Below are positions 15,196-22,574 of a stretch of 38,991 nucleotides of DNA, piece after piece; the first letter of the stretch is position 1, and the number at the start of each line of letters is the position of its first letter. This DNA comes from Bacteroidales bacterium (GTDB taxonomy: Bacteria > Bacteroidota > Bacteroidia > Bacteroidales > P3). The stretch covers positions 1 through 38,991 of the forward strand of contig JAGCOF010000046.1 of NCBI GenBank assembly GCA_017645585.1, written 5' to 3'. Under the pieces are notes generated by a model. That model was not told the DNA's origin, did no database searches, and saw only the letters and a program-made list of their open reading frames with translations. Both the position numbers and the translations under genes were made by a program.

Positions 15196-16584
15196 TTAAC
15201 TCTTTGGATTCTTCCGCTTCCTGAAAATGAAAAGGCAGAAGAGGAGCAATGCAACAACCATTATGCCCATAGTGATGAGCGTGTTGGTGAAGCTCAGGGG
15301 AGCGAATCCCATCAAAAGCAGCACGGGGAAGCCAAAGGCGAGAGCGGGAATGGTTTGCAGAACCAGGTTGTTGGCGGCTGGAGTTTCAAAACGGGGGTCG
15401 ATTTCTCGGAGCAGAATCATACCGTTGCTGGCGGTGCCGGTGAGCATGCCGAACATGGAGAAGAAGCCCTCGTACTCGTAGTCGGGATAGAGCTTACGGC
15501 AGCAGCGAAGGACGTAGAAGAAAGTGACAACGGCGCCGAAAGTACATACGAGGATGAGTGGCAGCCAGAGGCCGCGCAAGTTGTTGAAGTCGATGGCGGC
15601 AGTGCCGGCCACAATCATAATATCGAAACAGGTTCCAGCGATACGGTCGAGCATGTAGTTGTTGATATACTCGCGCTGCATGAGGTTTCTCTTGCGCAGG
15701 CGACCGATGAGCCAGCGGACGAGGACTCCGATGAGTGTGCCCCAGAGGAAATTGAATCCCCAAACAAGGGGCTTAAGGGTATTGACGCCGAAGTTGCCCA
15801 ACTCGAGTTGCTGTACACCGTACATCAGGAGGAAAACGAGCGCATAGACAAGTAGCACCAAGCAGAGCTGTATGGTGAGCTTGTCAATGGACTCGGAGTG
15901 GGGGATCTCGCCTTTTGACTCATAGTCGGCAAGGGTGTATTGCTCGGATTCTGCTTTCTCGCGCACCTTCAGTTTCCCACGGCGGCGCAATATATTCATG
16001 AACACCACACCAATGAGGCTACCAACGATGAATCCTGTAGCTGCAATACTAAGACCGAAGTCAGTTCCATGGAAGACGAGGCCTTGTCCCTCGGCCCACG
16101 AGGCGAAGGTCGTACCGAAATTGAGCGCCTGCCCAGGGCCCTGTCCGTATCCCATGGGAAGCAACAATCCAGCGGAATAGAAGAATTCCTTGTTGTTCCA
16201 CCACAGGAAGAGCGGGACGGTTATCATGAGTCCCACAAGCCCCTGCAGAATATAAGTGCTGGCAGTGACGGCACCCGTTTCAATAACCTTGATTGTCGAA
16301 GTGGCGCTTTTGATTTTCTTATTCTTCAATGCCATTGCGACGAACCCAAGACCTAAGGTGTGGTAGGTGATAATCTCCATGGTGGGTTTGTCGACAAGGG
16401 TCGAGAAGCAGCCGAAGGGCTTCAGGCACATGATAAGTAATCCGGCAAGGAGCGCGGATGGAAGCAGGCTGCGCCGAAAGAGCGGCACATTGCATCGAAT
16501 GAGATTGGCGATGAGAAGGGCCACCACGATGATGAAGATTTGGATGAGCCATTCCCAAGAGGAGAGATTAGCAAAGGAGGACAT
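15196..16584 (-). CDS. gltS: Sodium:glutamate symporter family protein
   Basis: This 462-residue membrane protein has about ten to twelve hydrophobic helices in two inverted halves. The family hairpin motifs are clear: GYGQGPGQALNFG in the first half and MLTGTASNGMILLREIDP in the second. These form the substrate and sodium site in GltS. A charged cytoplasmic loop (RRRGKLKVREKAESEQYT) separates the halves. It is the first gene of a minus-strand run with the barrel, ribE and the HAD gene. Glutamate uptake suits the amino-acid-fermenting profile. No consensus promoter was found upstream on the minus strand. Substrate assignment is by family only. Confidence 0.87.
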   Translation of the reverse strand: MSSFANLSSWEWLIQIFIIVVALLIANLIRCNVPLFRRSLLPSALLAGLLIMCLKPFGCFSTLVDKPTMEIITYHTLGLGFVAMALKNKKIKSATSTIKVIETGAVTASTYILQGLVGLMITVPLFLWWNNKEFFYSAGLLLPMGYGQGPGQALNFGTTFASWAEGQGLVFHGTDFGLSIAATGFIVGSLIGVVFMNILRRRGKLKVREKAESEQYTLADYESKGEIPHSESIDKLTIQLCLVLLVYALVFLLMYGVQQLELGNFGVNTLKPLVWGFNFLWGTLIGVLVRWLIGRLRKRNLMQREYINNYMLDRIAGTCFDIMIVAGTAAIDFNNLRGLWLPLILVCTFGAVVTFFYVLRCCRKLYPDYEYEGFFSMFGMLTGTASNGMILLREIDPRFETPAANNLVLQTIPALAFGFPVLLLMGFAPLSFTNTLITMGIMVVALLLFCLFIFRKRKNPKS

Positions 16585-16629
16585 ATTTGTGTTAAATTTT
16601 AATAAATAACTACAAAAAGGATTTTTTCG

Positions 16630-16671
16630 TATATTTGCAATGAGAAAAAAAGTGAGACATTCCTATATTTG
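16630..16671 (+). promoter_or_regulatory. Two -7 elements upstream of the acyltransferase
   Basis: TATATTTG occurs twice, at 16630-16637 and 16664-16671, on the plus strand. Neither has a TTTG at the usual -33 distance. Either could start the transcript of the gene at 16708. Confidence 0.45.
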
Positions 16672-16707
16672 ATTGATAAAACGGTCAATAAACCAAACGA
16701 TTAGCTG

Positions 16708-18090
16708 ATGTCGAAAAAAATACAGGACAACGATTATCTATACAATCTGCTCAGCCCGTTGGTTCAGTTCGGTTGCCGGTGCCACTACAACCATTTCGAT
16801 GTCCACGGTCTGGAAAACCTTCCTACCGATGGGGCCTATATCATCGCACCCTGTCATCAACAGGCTCTCATGGAACCGCTGGCCGTGCTTTGTTTTGCCC
16901 CCAAACCTCCTGTCTTCTTGGCGCGAGCCGACATCTTTCGTAAGCCCACATTACGCGCCATCCTTACTTTTCTTAAGATAATGCCCGTGTATCGTATCCG
17001 CGACGGACAAGACCAACTTGGTCGTAACAAGGAAATATTCGACAGCTGCTGCGATGTGTTGCTCGATAATTTCCCTCTCTGCCTGATGGCTGAAGGACGG
17101 CACAACAACCGTCACCACCTGCTGAATATGGGCAAGGGTATGTTCCGTATCGCTGGCGAGACGCAGTTGCAACTCGGCAACCACCCGCTGTACATCGTTC
17201 CTACCGGCATCGACTTTGACGAGTATGAGCAGCCTTACAGCAATCTGGTGGTTTATATTGGTAAGCCCATCCCGATACAGCCATTCATGGAGACCTATCG
17301 AGACAACGAGCCTCTGGCCCTCAACCAGATGCGCGATGCCCTCGCCGAAGCGCTGATGCCGCTGATGCACGACATACGCAACGAAGAGCATTACGACGAG
17401 ATTATGACGCTCTGCAATGTATTGAATAAAGAGATGCGTCGTCACGAGGGGCTGAAGAACAATGCTTGGAATCGCTTCCGCATGCGGCAGCGTATCGCCC
17501 AGCAAGTGGACACTCTACTGCTAAATGACAAGTCGGAAGCACAACGTCTGATTGCCCACGCCTCACAGTTGACTAATCTATGTGCTCGAATTAATCTTGA
17601 TGAGAAACTAATCTCTGAGCACTGGGGGCTGGCAGCCACTCTATTGTCACTCTTGGCAGTTGCTGCGGTGCTGATAGCTGTGGTGGCGGTGCCGGTAATC
17701 CGCTGGATTTTTCTTTTCTGCCTGTTTTGCTATCCCATGGCAGTGCTACCCACACACCTTATTGTCAAGAAGAAAATCGCTGACCCACAGTTCCGCAGTT
17801 CTTTCAACTTCGGTGTTCGCTTCTTCATTTCCATACTGTACACTATTGCAATCGGCATCGCGATGGCTTGTTGTGGTGGAGCCTGGATGAGCCATGTGGC
17901 CGACCTTGGAGCATGGTGGGGGCTGGTGGCAGTGGCTTTGGCGTTTGTTTGCGCCAGGATGACGGGCCCTGTCACAGCCTTTCTCCGTGACGTACTCTCC
18001 AACTTCCGCTACATTGTGTTACGTCTGTCCCGACGTAACACAATGCAGGAAATCAATAAGATTTACGAAAACCTGGTAAACCCTACTTGA
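16708..18090 (+). CDS. PlsC-like glycerol(phosphate) acyltransferase with membrane C-terminus
   Basis: This is a 460-residue protein. Residues about 30-230 carry the acyltransferase fold: H50-QQALM-E56 at the catalytic site, an Arg-rich motif II (VYRIRDGQDQLGRN), and MAEGRHNN (Glu129) as motif III. The HX5E spacing and final Glu differ from the common HX4D and resemble the HX5D form of Gat1-type enzymes. The second half has a helical segment and then hydrophobic helices near 310-345, 365-390 and 398-420, so it is membrane-anchored. It likely acylates glycerol-3-phosphate or lysophosphatidate. Its 3' end overlaps the convergent peptidase gene by 8 bp. Confidence 0.8.
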   Translation: MSKKIQDNDYLYNLLSPLVQFGCRCHYNHFDVHGLENLPTDGAYIIAPCHQQALMEPLAVLCFAPKPPVFLARADIFRKPTLRAILTFLKIMPVYRIRDGQDQLGRNKEIFDSCCDVLLDNFPLCLMAEGRHNNRHHLLNMGKGMFRIAGETQLQLGNHPLYIVPTGIDFDEYEQPYSNLVVYIGKPIPIQPFMETYRDNEPLALNQMRDALAEALMPLMHDIRNEEHYDEIMTLCNVLNKEMRRHEGLKNNAWNRFRMRQRIAQQVDTLLLNDKSEAQRLIAHASQLTNLCARINLDEKLISEHWGLAATLLSLLAVAAVLIAVVAVPVIRWIFLFCLFCYPMAVLPTHLIVKKKIADPQFRSSFNFGVRFFISILYTIAIGIAMACCGGAWMSHVADLGAWWGLVAVALAFVCARMTGPVTAFLRDVLSNFRYIVLRLSRRNTMQEINKIYENLVNPT

Positions 18091-20092
18091 GGAAGGTCTC
18101 GTAGTAATCAAACATCTTTTTGTAGAGGTGGTTGCGTTCCGGACCACGCACGTTGTGCTCGTGGTGGGGATACATGAAGTAGTCTACCTGCTTGAAGTTA
18201 TTGATGCAACGCTCAATAAACTCGGTGCTGTGCTGCGGCACCACGGTGTTGTCTTCGGCACCCTGGATGACCAGCAGGCGTCCTTCGAGGTTCTGGGCCT
18301 TGCTGAGCAGGCTGGTGGCCTCGTAGCCCTCGGGGTTCTCCTGCGGGGTGTCCATATAGCGCTCGCCGTACATGATTTCGTACCACTTCCAGTCGATGAC
18401 GGGACCACCGGCACAACCCACCTTGAACACCTCGGGGTGCGCCAGCTTCATAGTAATGGTCATGAAGCCACCGAAACTCCACCCTTCGACGCCCATGCGG
18501 TTCTCATCTACGTAGGGTAGGCTCTTGAGGAACTTGACACCCTCCATCTGGTCGGCCATCTCAATCTCGCCGAGGTGGCGATGCGTGCAGCTCTCGAACT
18601 CGAAGCCTCGGTTGTCAGTGCCACGATTGTCGAGGGTGAAGACCACATAGCCCTGCTGGGCGAGGAACATGAAGTAGAGGTTGCCACCGCCGAGCCAGCT
18701 GTCGGTAACGAGCTGCGAGTGCGGGCCGCCATAGACATAGACGAGCGTCGGGTATTTCTTGCCCTGCTCCATATTGGGAGGGGTGATGAGGCGGTAGTAG
18801 AGGTCAGTCTTGCCGTCGGCAGCCTTTATGGTGCCAAGTTCAATGCCTGGCATGGCATACTCTTCCAAAGGGTTCTCGGCCAAATAAAGAGACTTGCCGG
18901 TGGAAAGAACGACCCCGTTCTTCTTGTATTTCAGAGTAGAATAATTTGCATGTGCAGGCACTTCCACCGAGGAGAACACATCAATCAGGCAAGTGCCGTC
19001 TTCATTGAGCACAACACTATGTGTACCCATGTGATTTACGTTGAAACTGTGGGTGATGCGCCACATCGTGCCAGTCTTCAAATTCACGCGGTAGGCGTCG
19101 CGACCGGCCAGATTGTCCTTGTTGGCGTAGACGAAGATGTTCTCCCCCTTCTTGTCGAACTGGATGAAGCCTTCCACCTCGTACTCGCCTTGGGTTACCT
19201 GCTTCACCAGCGTGCCGTCGAGGTTATAGAGGTAGAGGTGCTTGTAGCCGTCGCGCATCGAGTACCAGAGGAATTGGTCTCCCTTAGGGGTGAATATCAT
19301 CGGTTCGCAGGGCTCCACATAGCGGGGGTTCTCCTCCTCGAAGAGCACCTTCACCAGCTGGCCGCTGACGGCGTCGTACTGCTCCAGCCACATGTGGTTC
19401 TGCTCACGGTTCACCTTGGCGATATAGACATACTGCTCGTCGGGGCTCCAGGCGATATTGGTGAGGTACATCTCACGCTCGTGGACGGTGGTGTCCTTGC
19501 GGGTGTTCAAGTAAACGAGCTTCTCGGTAGCCACATCCCACACGCCCACCGTCACCTCGTGGCTTTTCATGCCGGCCATAGGGTACTTGATGGGTTTGGG
19601 CTCGGCTTCGCGGGCCTTGGTGTTGACCAGCGGGTAGTCCTTCACCATGCTCTGATCCATGCGATAGAAGGCCAGCTTCGACTCCTTGGGCGACCAGAAG
19701 AGACCACCGTCGATGCCGAACTCGTTGCGGTGGACGCTCTCGCCCAGGACGATGTTGTAGCCGTCGCCGCGCTCCACCAGCTTGCCATCGACATAGAGGT
19801 TGCCATCTTTCGTCTCCACCCGAGAATCCTTCTTCCCCGAGACCGTGCTGACGCTGTATATCACACGATCCATGGAGGTCATCGGAGACTCCTTCTTGCC
19901 GTCGAAAATCATGTGGACTGTGTCCTTCATGTACATCACCTTGTTGGAACCGGGCACAAAATGGAAGCCCCGTATCTCGCGCTGCGGATAAAGGTTGCGG
20001 TCCATCAGCTGGTTCCACTGCAGGAGCTTCTCCTGCGAAAAAGCGGTGCCCGCAACAAGCAGCACCGCCAAAGTCAAAAGTATTTTTTTCAT
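18083..20092 (-). CDS. S9 family dipeptidyl peptidase IV-like serine peptidase
   Basis: This 669-residue protein has a signal peptide (KKILLTLAVLLVAGTAFSQ). An eight-bladed propeller region spans about 60-430; it includes HRNEFGIDGGLFWSP and FYRMDQSMVKDYP, typical of bacterial DPP IV and prolyl tripeptidyl peptidases. A C-terminal alpha/beta hydrolase carries Ser539 in GWSFGG, Asp614 in GAEDNT and His646 in HHEHNVRG. It releases N-terminal di- or tripeptides ending in Pro or Ala in the periplasm. The choice between DPP IV and tripeptidyl activity cannot be settled by eye. It starts 1 bp after the glycosyltransferase stop and probably shares its promoter. Confidence 0.9.
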   Translation of the reverse strand: MKKILLTLAVLLVAGTAFSQEKLLQWNQLMDRNLYPQREIRGFHFVPGSNKVMYMKDTVHMIFDGKKESPMTSMDRVIYSVSTVSGKKDSRVETKDGNLYVDGKLVERGDGYNIVLGESVHRNEFGIDGGLFWSPKESKLAFYRMDQSMVKDYPLVNTKAREAEPKPIKYPMAGMKSHEVTVGVWDVATEKLVYLNTRKDTTVHEREMYLTNIAWSPDEQYVYIAKVNREQNHMWLEQYDAVSGQLVKVLFEEENPRYVEPCEPMIFTPKGDQFLWYSMRDGYKHLYLYNLDGTLVKQVTQGEYEVEGFIQFDKKGENIFVYANKDNLAGRDAYRVNLKTGTMWRITHSFNVNHMGTHSVVLNEDGTCLIDVFSSVEVPAHANYSTLKYKKNGVVLSTGKSLYLAENPLEEYAMPGIELGTIKAADGKTDLYYRLITPPNMEQGKKYPTLVYVYGGPHSQLVTDSWLGGGNLYFMFLAQQGYVVFTLDNRGTDNRGFEFESCTHRHLGEIEMADQMEGVKFLKSLPYVDENRMGVEGWSFGGFMTITMKLAHPEVFKVGCAGGPVIDWKWYEIMYGERYMDTPQENPEGYEATSLLSKAQNLEGRLLVIQGAEDNTVVPQHSTEFIERCINNFKQVDYFMYPHHEHNVRGPERNHLYKKMFDYYETFLK

Positions 20093-20093
20093 A

Positions 20094-20819
20094 TCAATAA
20101 TTCTTCCAATTGCGGCATTTAAGGTTGAAGACGCCGAAGAAGGCCTCCTTGAAGATTTTCATGCTCATCTTGCTGACGCCCAGCACACGGTCGGTGAAGA
20201 TGATGGGCACCTCGTAGACCTTGAAGCCCAGCCGTGTGGCGGTGTACTTCATCTCGATCTGGAAGGCGTAGCCGATGAACTTCACCTTGTCGAACTTCAT
20301 GCGTTCGAGCACCTTGCGGCTCCAGCAGACGAAGCCGGCGGTGGCATCGGCCACCTTCATGCCGGTGACGCACTTGACATACTTGGAGGCGAAGTAGCTC
20401 ATCAGCAAGCGCATCATGGGCCAATTGACGACGCTGATTTTGCCGCCCACATAGCGGCTGCCCACCACCACGTCGCCCTTGCCGGTCGCGAAGGCATCGT
20501 AGAGGTGCACCAGGTCGTCGGGGTTGTGGCTGAAGTCGGCATCCATCTCAATCATATAGTTGTAGCCGTGTTCCAAGCCCCAGCGCATGCCGTCGAGGTA
20601 GGCGGTGCCGAGACCCAGCTTGCCTTTGCGCTCCACGATGAACAGGCGCTCGGGGAACTCCTGCATCAGGCGTTTCACGATGGCGGCCGTGCCGTCGGGC
20701 GAATTGTCCTCGATGATGAGCATATCGAACTCCTTGGGGAGCGAAAAGACCTTGCGGATGATGGCCTCGATGTTCTCTTTCTCGTTGTAAGTCGGGGTGA
20801 TAACAAGTGTGTCTGACAT
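20094..20819 (-). CDS. Polyprenol-phosphate mannosyltransferase-like GT2
   Basis: Using the ATG at 20819 gives 241 residues starting MSDTLVITPTYNEKEN. An upstream ATG at 20846 falls before the predicted transcript start and is rejected. Family GT2 motifs are present: TPTYNE, IIEDNSPDGT, EMDADFSHNPDDL (metal-binding DAD) and GSRYVGG, and the chain ends without extra membrane helices. This is the soluble dolichol-phosphate-mannose synthase type (Dpm1-like). It transfers a sugar from a GDP- or UDP-donor to a lipid carrier for protein or surface glycosylation. Confidence 0.88.
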   Translation of the reverse strand: MSDTLVITPTYNEKENIEAIIRKVFSLPKEFDMLIIEDNSPDGTAAIVKRLMQEFPERLFIVERKGKLGLGTAYLDGMRWGLEHGYNYMIEMDADFSHNPDDLVHLYDAFATGKGDVVVGSRYVGGKISVVNWPMMRLLMSYFASKYVKCVTGMKVADATAGFVCWSRKVLERMKFDKVKFIGYAFQIEMKYTATRLGFKVYEVPIIFTDRVLGVSKMSMKIFKEAFFGVFNLKCRNWKNY

Positions 20820-20843
20820 AATGCGCTGTATATAATTGAACTG

Positions 20844-20875
20844 CAAAAGTACAAAGAAAAAACGACATACGCAAA
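20844..20875 (-). promoter_or_regulatory. Promoter for the glycosyltransferase-peptidase unit
   Basis: The minus strand reads TTTG (20872-20875), 20 bp, TACTTTTG (20844-20851), a full consensus match. The start would be near 20837, which places the GT start codon at 20819. Confidence 0.8.
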
Positions 20876-21099
20876 TTATTTTTTATTTAAACTGCTTCGT
20901 GGCGTGGGATAAGAGCGCATCAACGACCTACCAAGGACTTCCCATCGACTTCCCAAGGACTTCCCATCGACTTCCCAAGGACTTCCCATCGACTGCCACG
21001 GAGGTAGTAGATAAGTCGTTTATCAGGTTGAGAACCTATCATCCCGAGAACTTGCTCCGAAGGTACCAAAAGCCAGACCCCGAAAACGCCGCCGGTTCG
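20876..21099. other. Gene-free spacer between divergent units
   Basis: Open frames on both strands here (20836-21105 plus, 20920-21183 minus) are translations of the 11-bp array and its flanks and overlap both promoters. No gene is supported. The stretch holds the repeat array listed separately; the rest shows nothing recognisable. Confidence 0.6.
20931..20996. repeat. 11-bp tandem array CCAnnGACTTC (three 22-bp doublets)
   Basis: Six units of 11 bp alternate strictly between CCAAGGACTTC and CCATCGACTTC. They start at 20931, 20942, 20953, 20964, 20975 and 20986, the last ending GACTGC. So the array is three copies of a 22-bp repeat made of two diverged 11-mers. Confidence 0.92.
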
Positions 21100-21118
21100 T
21101 TTTGACATTTTGTCAAAA
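21100..21118. promoter_or_regulatory. Operator-like palindrome upstream of ptb
   Basis: TTTTGACA (21100-21107), 3 bp, TGTCAAAA (21111-21118) is a perfect 8-bp inverted repeat. It ends 6 bp before the -33 element of the ptb promoter, where a regulator could act. Confidence 0.5.
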
Positions 21119-21124
21119 ATATTA

Positions 21125-21156
21125 TTTGTTTTTTTCATCGGATAGTTGTATATTTG
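21125..21156 (+). promoter_or_regulatory. Promoter for ptb
   Basis: TTTG (21125-21128), 20 bp, TATATTTG (21149-21156) is a full Bacteroidetes consensus. The leader to the ATG at 21203 is about 40 bases and AT-rich. Confidence 0.82.
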
Positions 21157-21202
21157 CAACTTCAAATATTTCAATTTTAACAACTAAAAAACTAACAATA
21201 AA

Positions 21203-22111
21203 ATGGTTACAAAACTTGACGACCTGCTTGAGCTGGTCAAATCAAAAGGTAAAAAACGTATGGTGGCCGCCTATGCCAACGACAGCCACACCATTGCCGC
21301 CGTCAGCGCTGCCATCGACCGCGGTATCGTGGAGGCCACCCTCGTGGGCGACATCGAGACCATGAAGAAGGTCTGCGCCGAAGAGGGCATCGACCCCAAC
21401 AAGTTCGAGATGATCCAGGAGGCCAACGACAACAAGGCCGGCGCCCTGGCGGTGAAGCTCATCAACGAGGGCAAGGGTGACTTCCTGATGAAGGGTCTGC
21501 TCTCGACCGACAAGTACATGCGCGCCATCCTCAACAAGGAGTGCGGCCTCATGCCCGGCAAGAAGAACGACATGCTGACCCACATGGCCGTCATGGAGGT
21601 GCCCGCCTACCACAAACTGCTCATCTGCTCCGATATGGCCATCATCCCCGCCCCCGACTTCAAGCAGAAGCAGGCCATTATGAACTTCGAGATCAGCGTG
21701 GCCAAGAGCCTCGAGAATCCCAAACCCAAAGTGGCCATCCTCGCCGCCACCGAGCAGGTGTCGGTCGGTATGCCCGCTTGCGCCGAAGGTGCCTGGCTGG
21801 GTCTGATGAGCCAGCGTGGCCAGATTCCCGGCGCCATCGTCGACGGTCCTCTGAGCCTCGACTGCGCCATCGACAAGGAGAGCGCCCAGACGAAGAAGCT
21901 CACCAGCGAAGTGGCCGGTGATGCCGACTGCCTGCTGTTCCCCAACATCGAGGCCGGTAACATCTTCTACAAAGCCTGCACCAAGTTTGCCCACGCCGAG
22001 CTCGCCTGCATGGTCATGGGTGCCCGCGTGCCCTGCGTCCTGACCAGCCGTGGCGACAGCGCCAAGACCAAGCTCTACAGCATCGCCCTGGCCGCCCTGC
22101 AGTGCAAATAA
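21203..22111 (+). CDS. ptb: Phosphate butyryltransferase (phosphate acyltransferase family)
   Basis: This 302-residue protein is of the PTA/PTB fold. Characteristic stretches are RMVAAYANDSHTIAAVSAAIDRG, DFLMKGLLSTDKYMRAIL, LLICSDMAIIPAPDFKQK, VAILAATEQVS and VDGPLSLDCAI. The length fits Ptb rather than the longer two-domain Pta. It exchanges the CoA of butyryl-CoA (or branched acyl-CoA from amino acids) for phosphate, the first step towards ATP by butyrate kinase. No butyrate kinase gene is adjacent. Codon use is strongly biased and GC-rich, suggesting high expression. A strong terminator follows. Confidence 0.88.
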   Translation: MVTKLDDLLELVKSKGKKRMVAAYANDSHTIAAVSAAIDRGIVEATLVGDIETMKKVCAEEGIDPNKFEMIQEANDNKAGALAVKLINEGKGDFLMKGLLSTDKYMRAILNKECGLMPGKKNDMLTHMAVMEVPAYHKLLICSDMAIIPAPDFKQKQAIMNFEISVAKSLENPKPKVAILAATEQVSVGMPACAEGAWLGLMSQRGQIPGAIVDGPLSLDCAIDKESAQTKKLTSEVAGDADCLLFPNIEAGNIFYKACTKFAHAELACMVMGARVPCVLTSRGDSAKTKLYSIALAALQCK

Positions 22112-22125
22112 TTTAAGTTGAAAAC

Positions 22126-22186
22126 GGAAAGTGGAAAGTGGAAAGTTATGCTGTCGCGTCAGCAAGTTTTCCACTTTCCACTTTCC
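22126..22186 (+). terminator. Terminator hairpin built from 7-bp repeats
   Basis: A 19-bp perfect stem has arms at 22126-22144 and 22168-22186. Each arm is a run of GGAAAGT-type heptamers, or its complement. An inner stem TGCTG/CAGCA (22149-22153, 22160-22164) sits in the loop. A T-rich tail (TCTTTTCGTTT) follows. It lies 14 bp after the ptb stop. Confidence 0.82.
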
Positions 22187-22208
22187 TCTTTTCGTTTAGT
22201 TTAGACTT

Positions 22209-22568
22209 ATGGACCAATATTTTGAAGGACTGACAAACATTGCCATCACGGTGTGCGACGCCGAGGGCAATGTGCTGGACATGAACCAACATTCGGCCGA
22301 CGTCAACAGCCACGGGCAGAAGATTGTGGGCTACAACCTGATGAACTGCCACCCCGAGCCCGCCAAGACCAAGCTCAAAGGACTGCTGGAGCATCAGCAG
22401 CTCAACGCCTACACCATCGAGAAGACGCTGGCCGATGGCAGCAAGGTGAAGAAACTAATCTACCAGACACCTTGGTGGAAGGAAGACGGCGCTTTCGGCG
22501 GCCTCATCGAGTATTCGATAGAGATACCCTTCGAGATGCCCCACTTCGTTCGCCAACCGAAAGCCTGA
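22209..22568 (+). CDS. Small PAS-domain protein
   Basis: This 119-residue protein is almost entirely one PAS fold: NIAITVCDAEGNVLDMNQHSA, IVGYNLMNCHPEPAKTKLKGLL, AYTIEKTLADGSKVKKLIYQTPWW, and a C-terminal EIPFEMPHFVR. Stand-alone proteins of this type occur in anaerobes, and several end in the same PFEMPHFVR pattern. Ligand or partner is unknown, and no output domain is attached. It follows ptb after a terminator and precedes the barrel gene by 6 bp. Confidence 0.75.
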   Translation: MDQYFEGLTNIAITVCDAEGNVLDMNQHSADVNSHGQKIVGYNLMNCHPEPAKTKLKGLLEHQQLNAYTIEKTLADGSKVKKLIYQTPWWKEDGAFGGLIEYSIEIPFEMPHFVRQPKA

Positions 22569-22574
22569 TTGACA

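Noticed and set aside
18575..20122. Plus-strand open frame of 515 codons
   Set aside because: Antisense to the DPP IV-like gene, with a low-complexity Val/Ala/His/Leu composition and no promoter or recognisable domain.
20836..21183. Open frames on both strands across the CCAnnGACTTC array
   Set aside because: They are repeat translations (patterns such as WEVLGKS) that overlap the promoters of both neighbouring genes.
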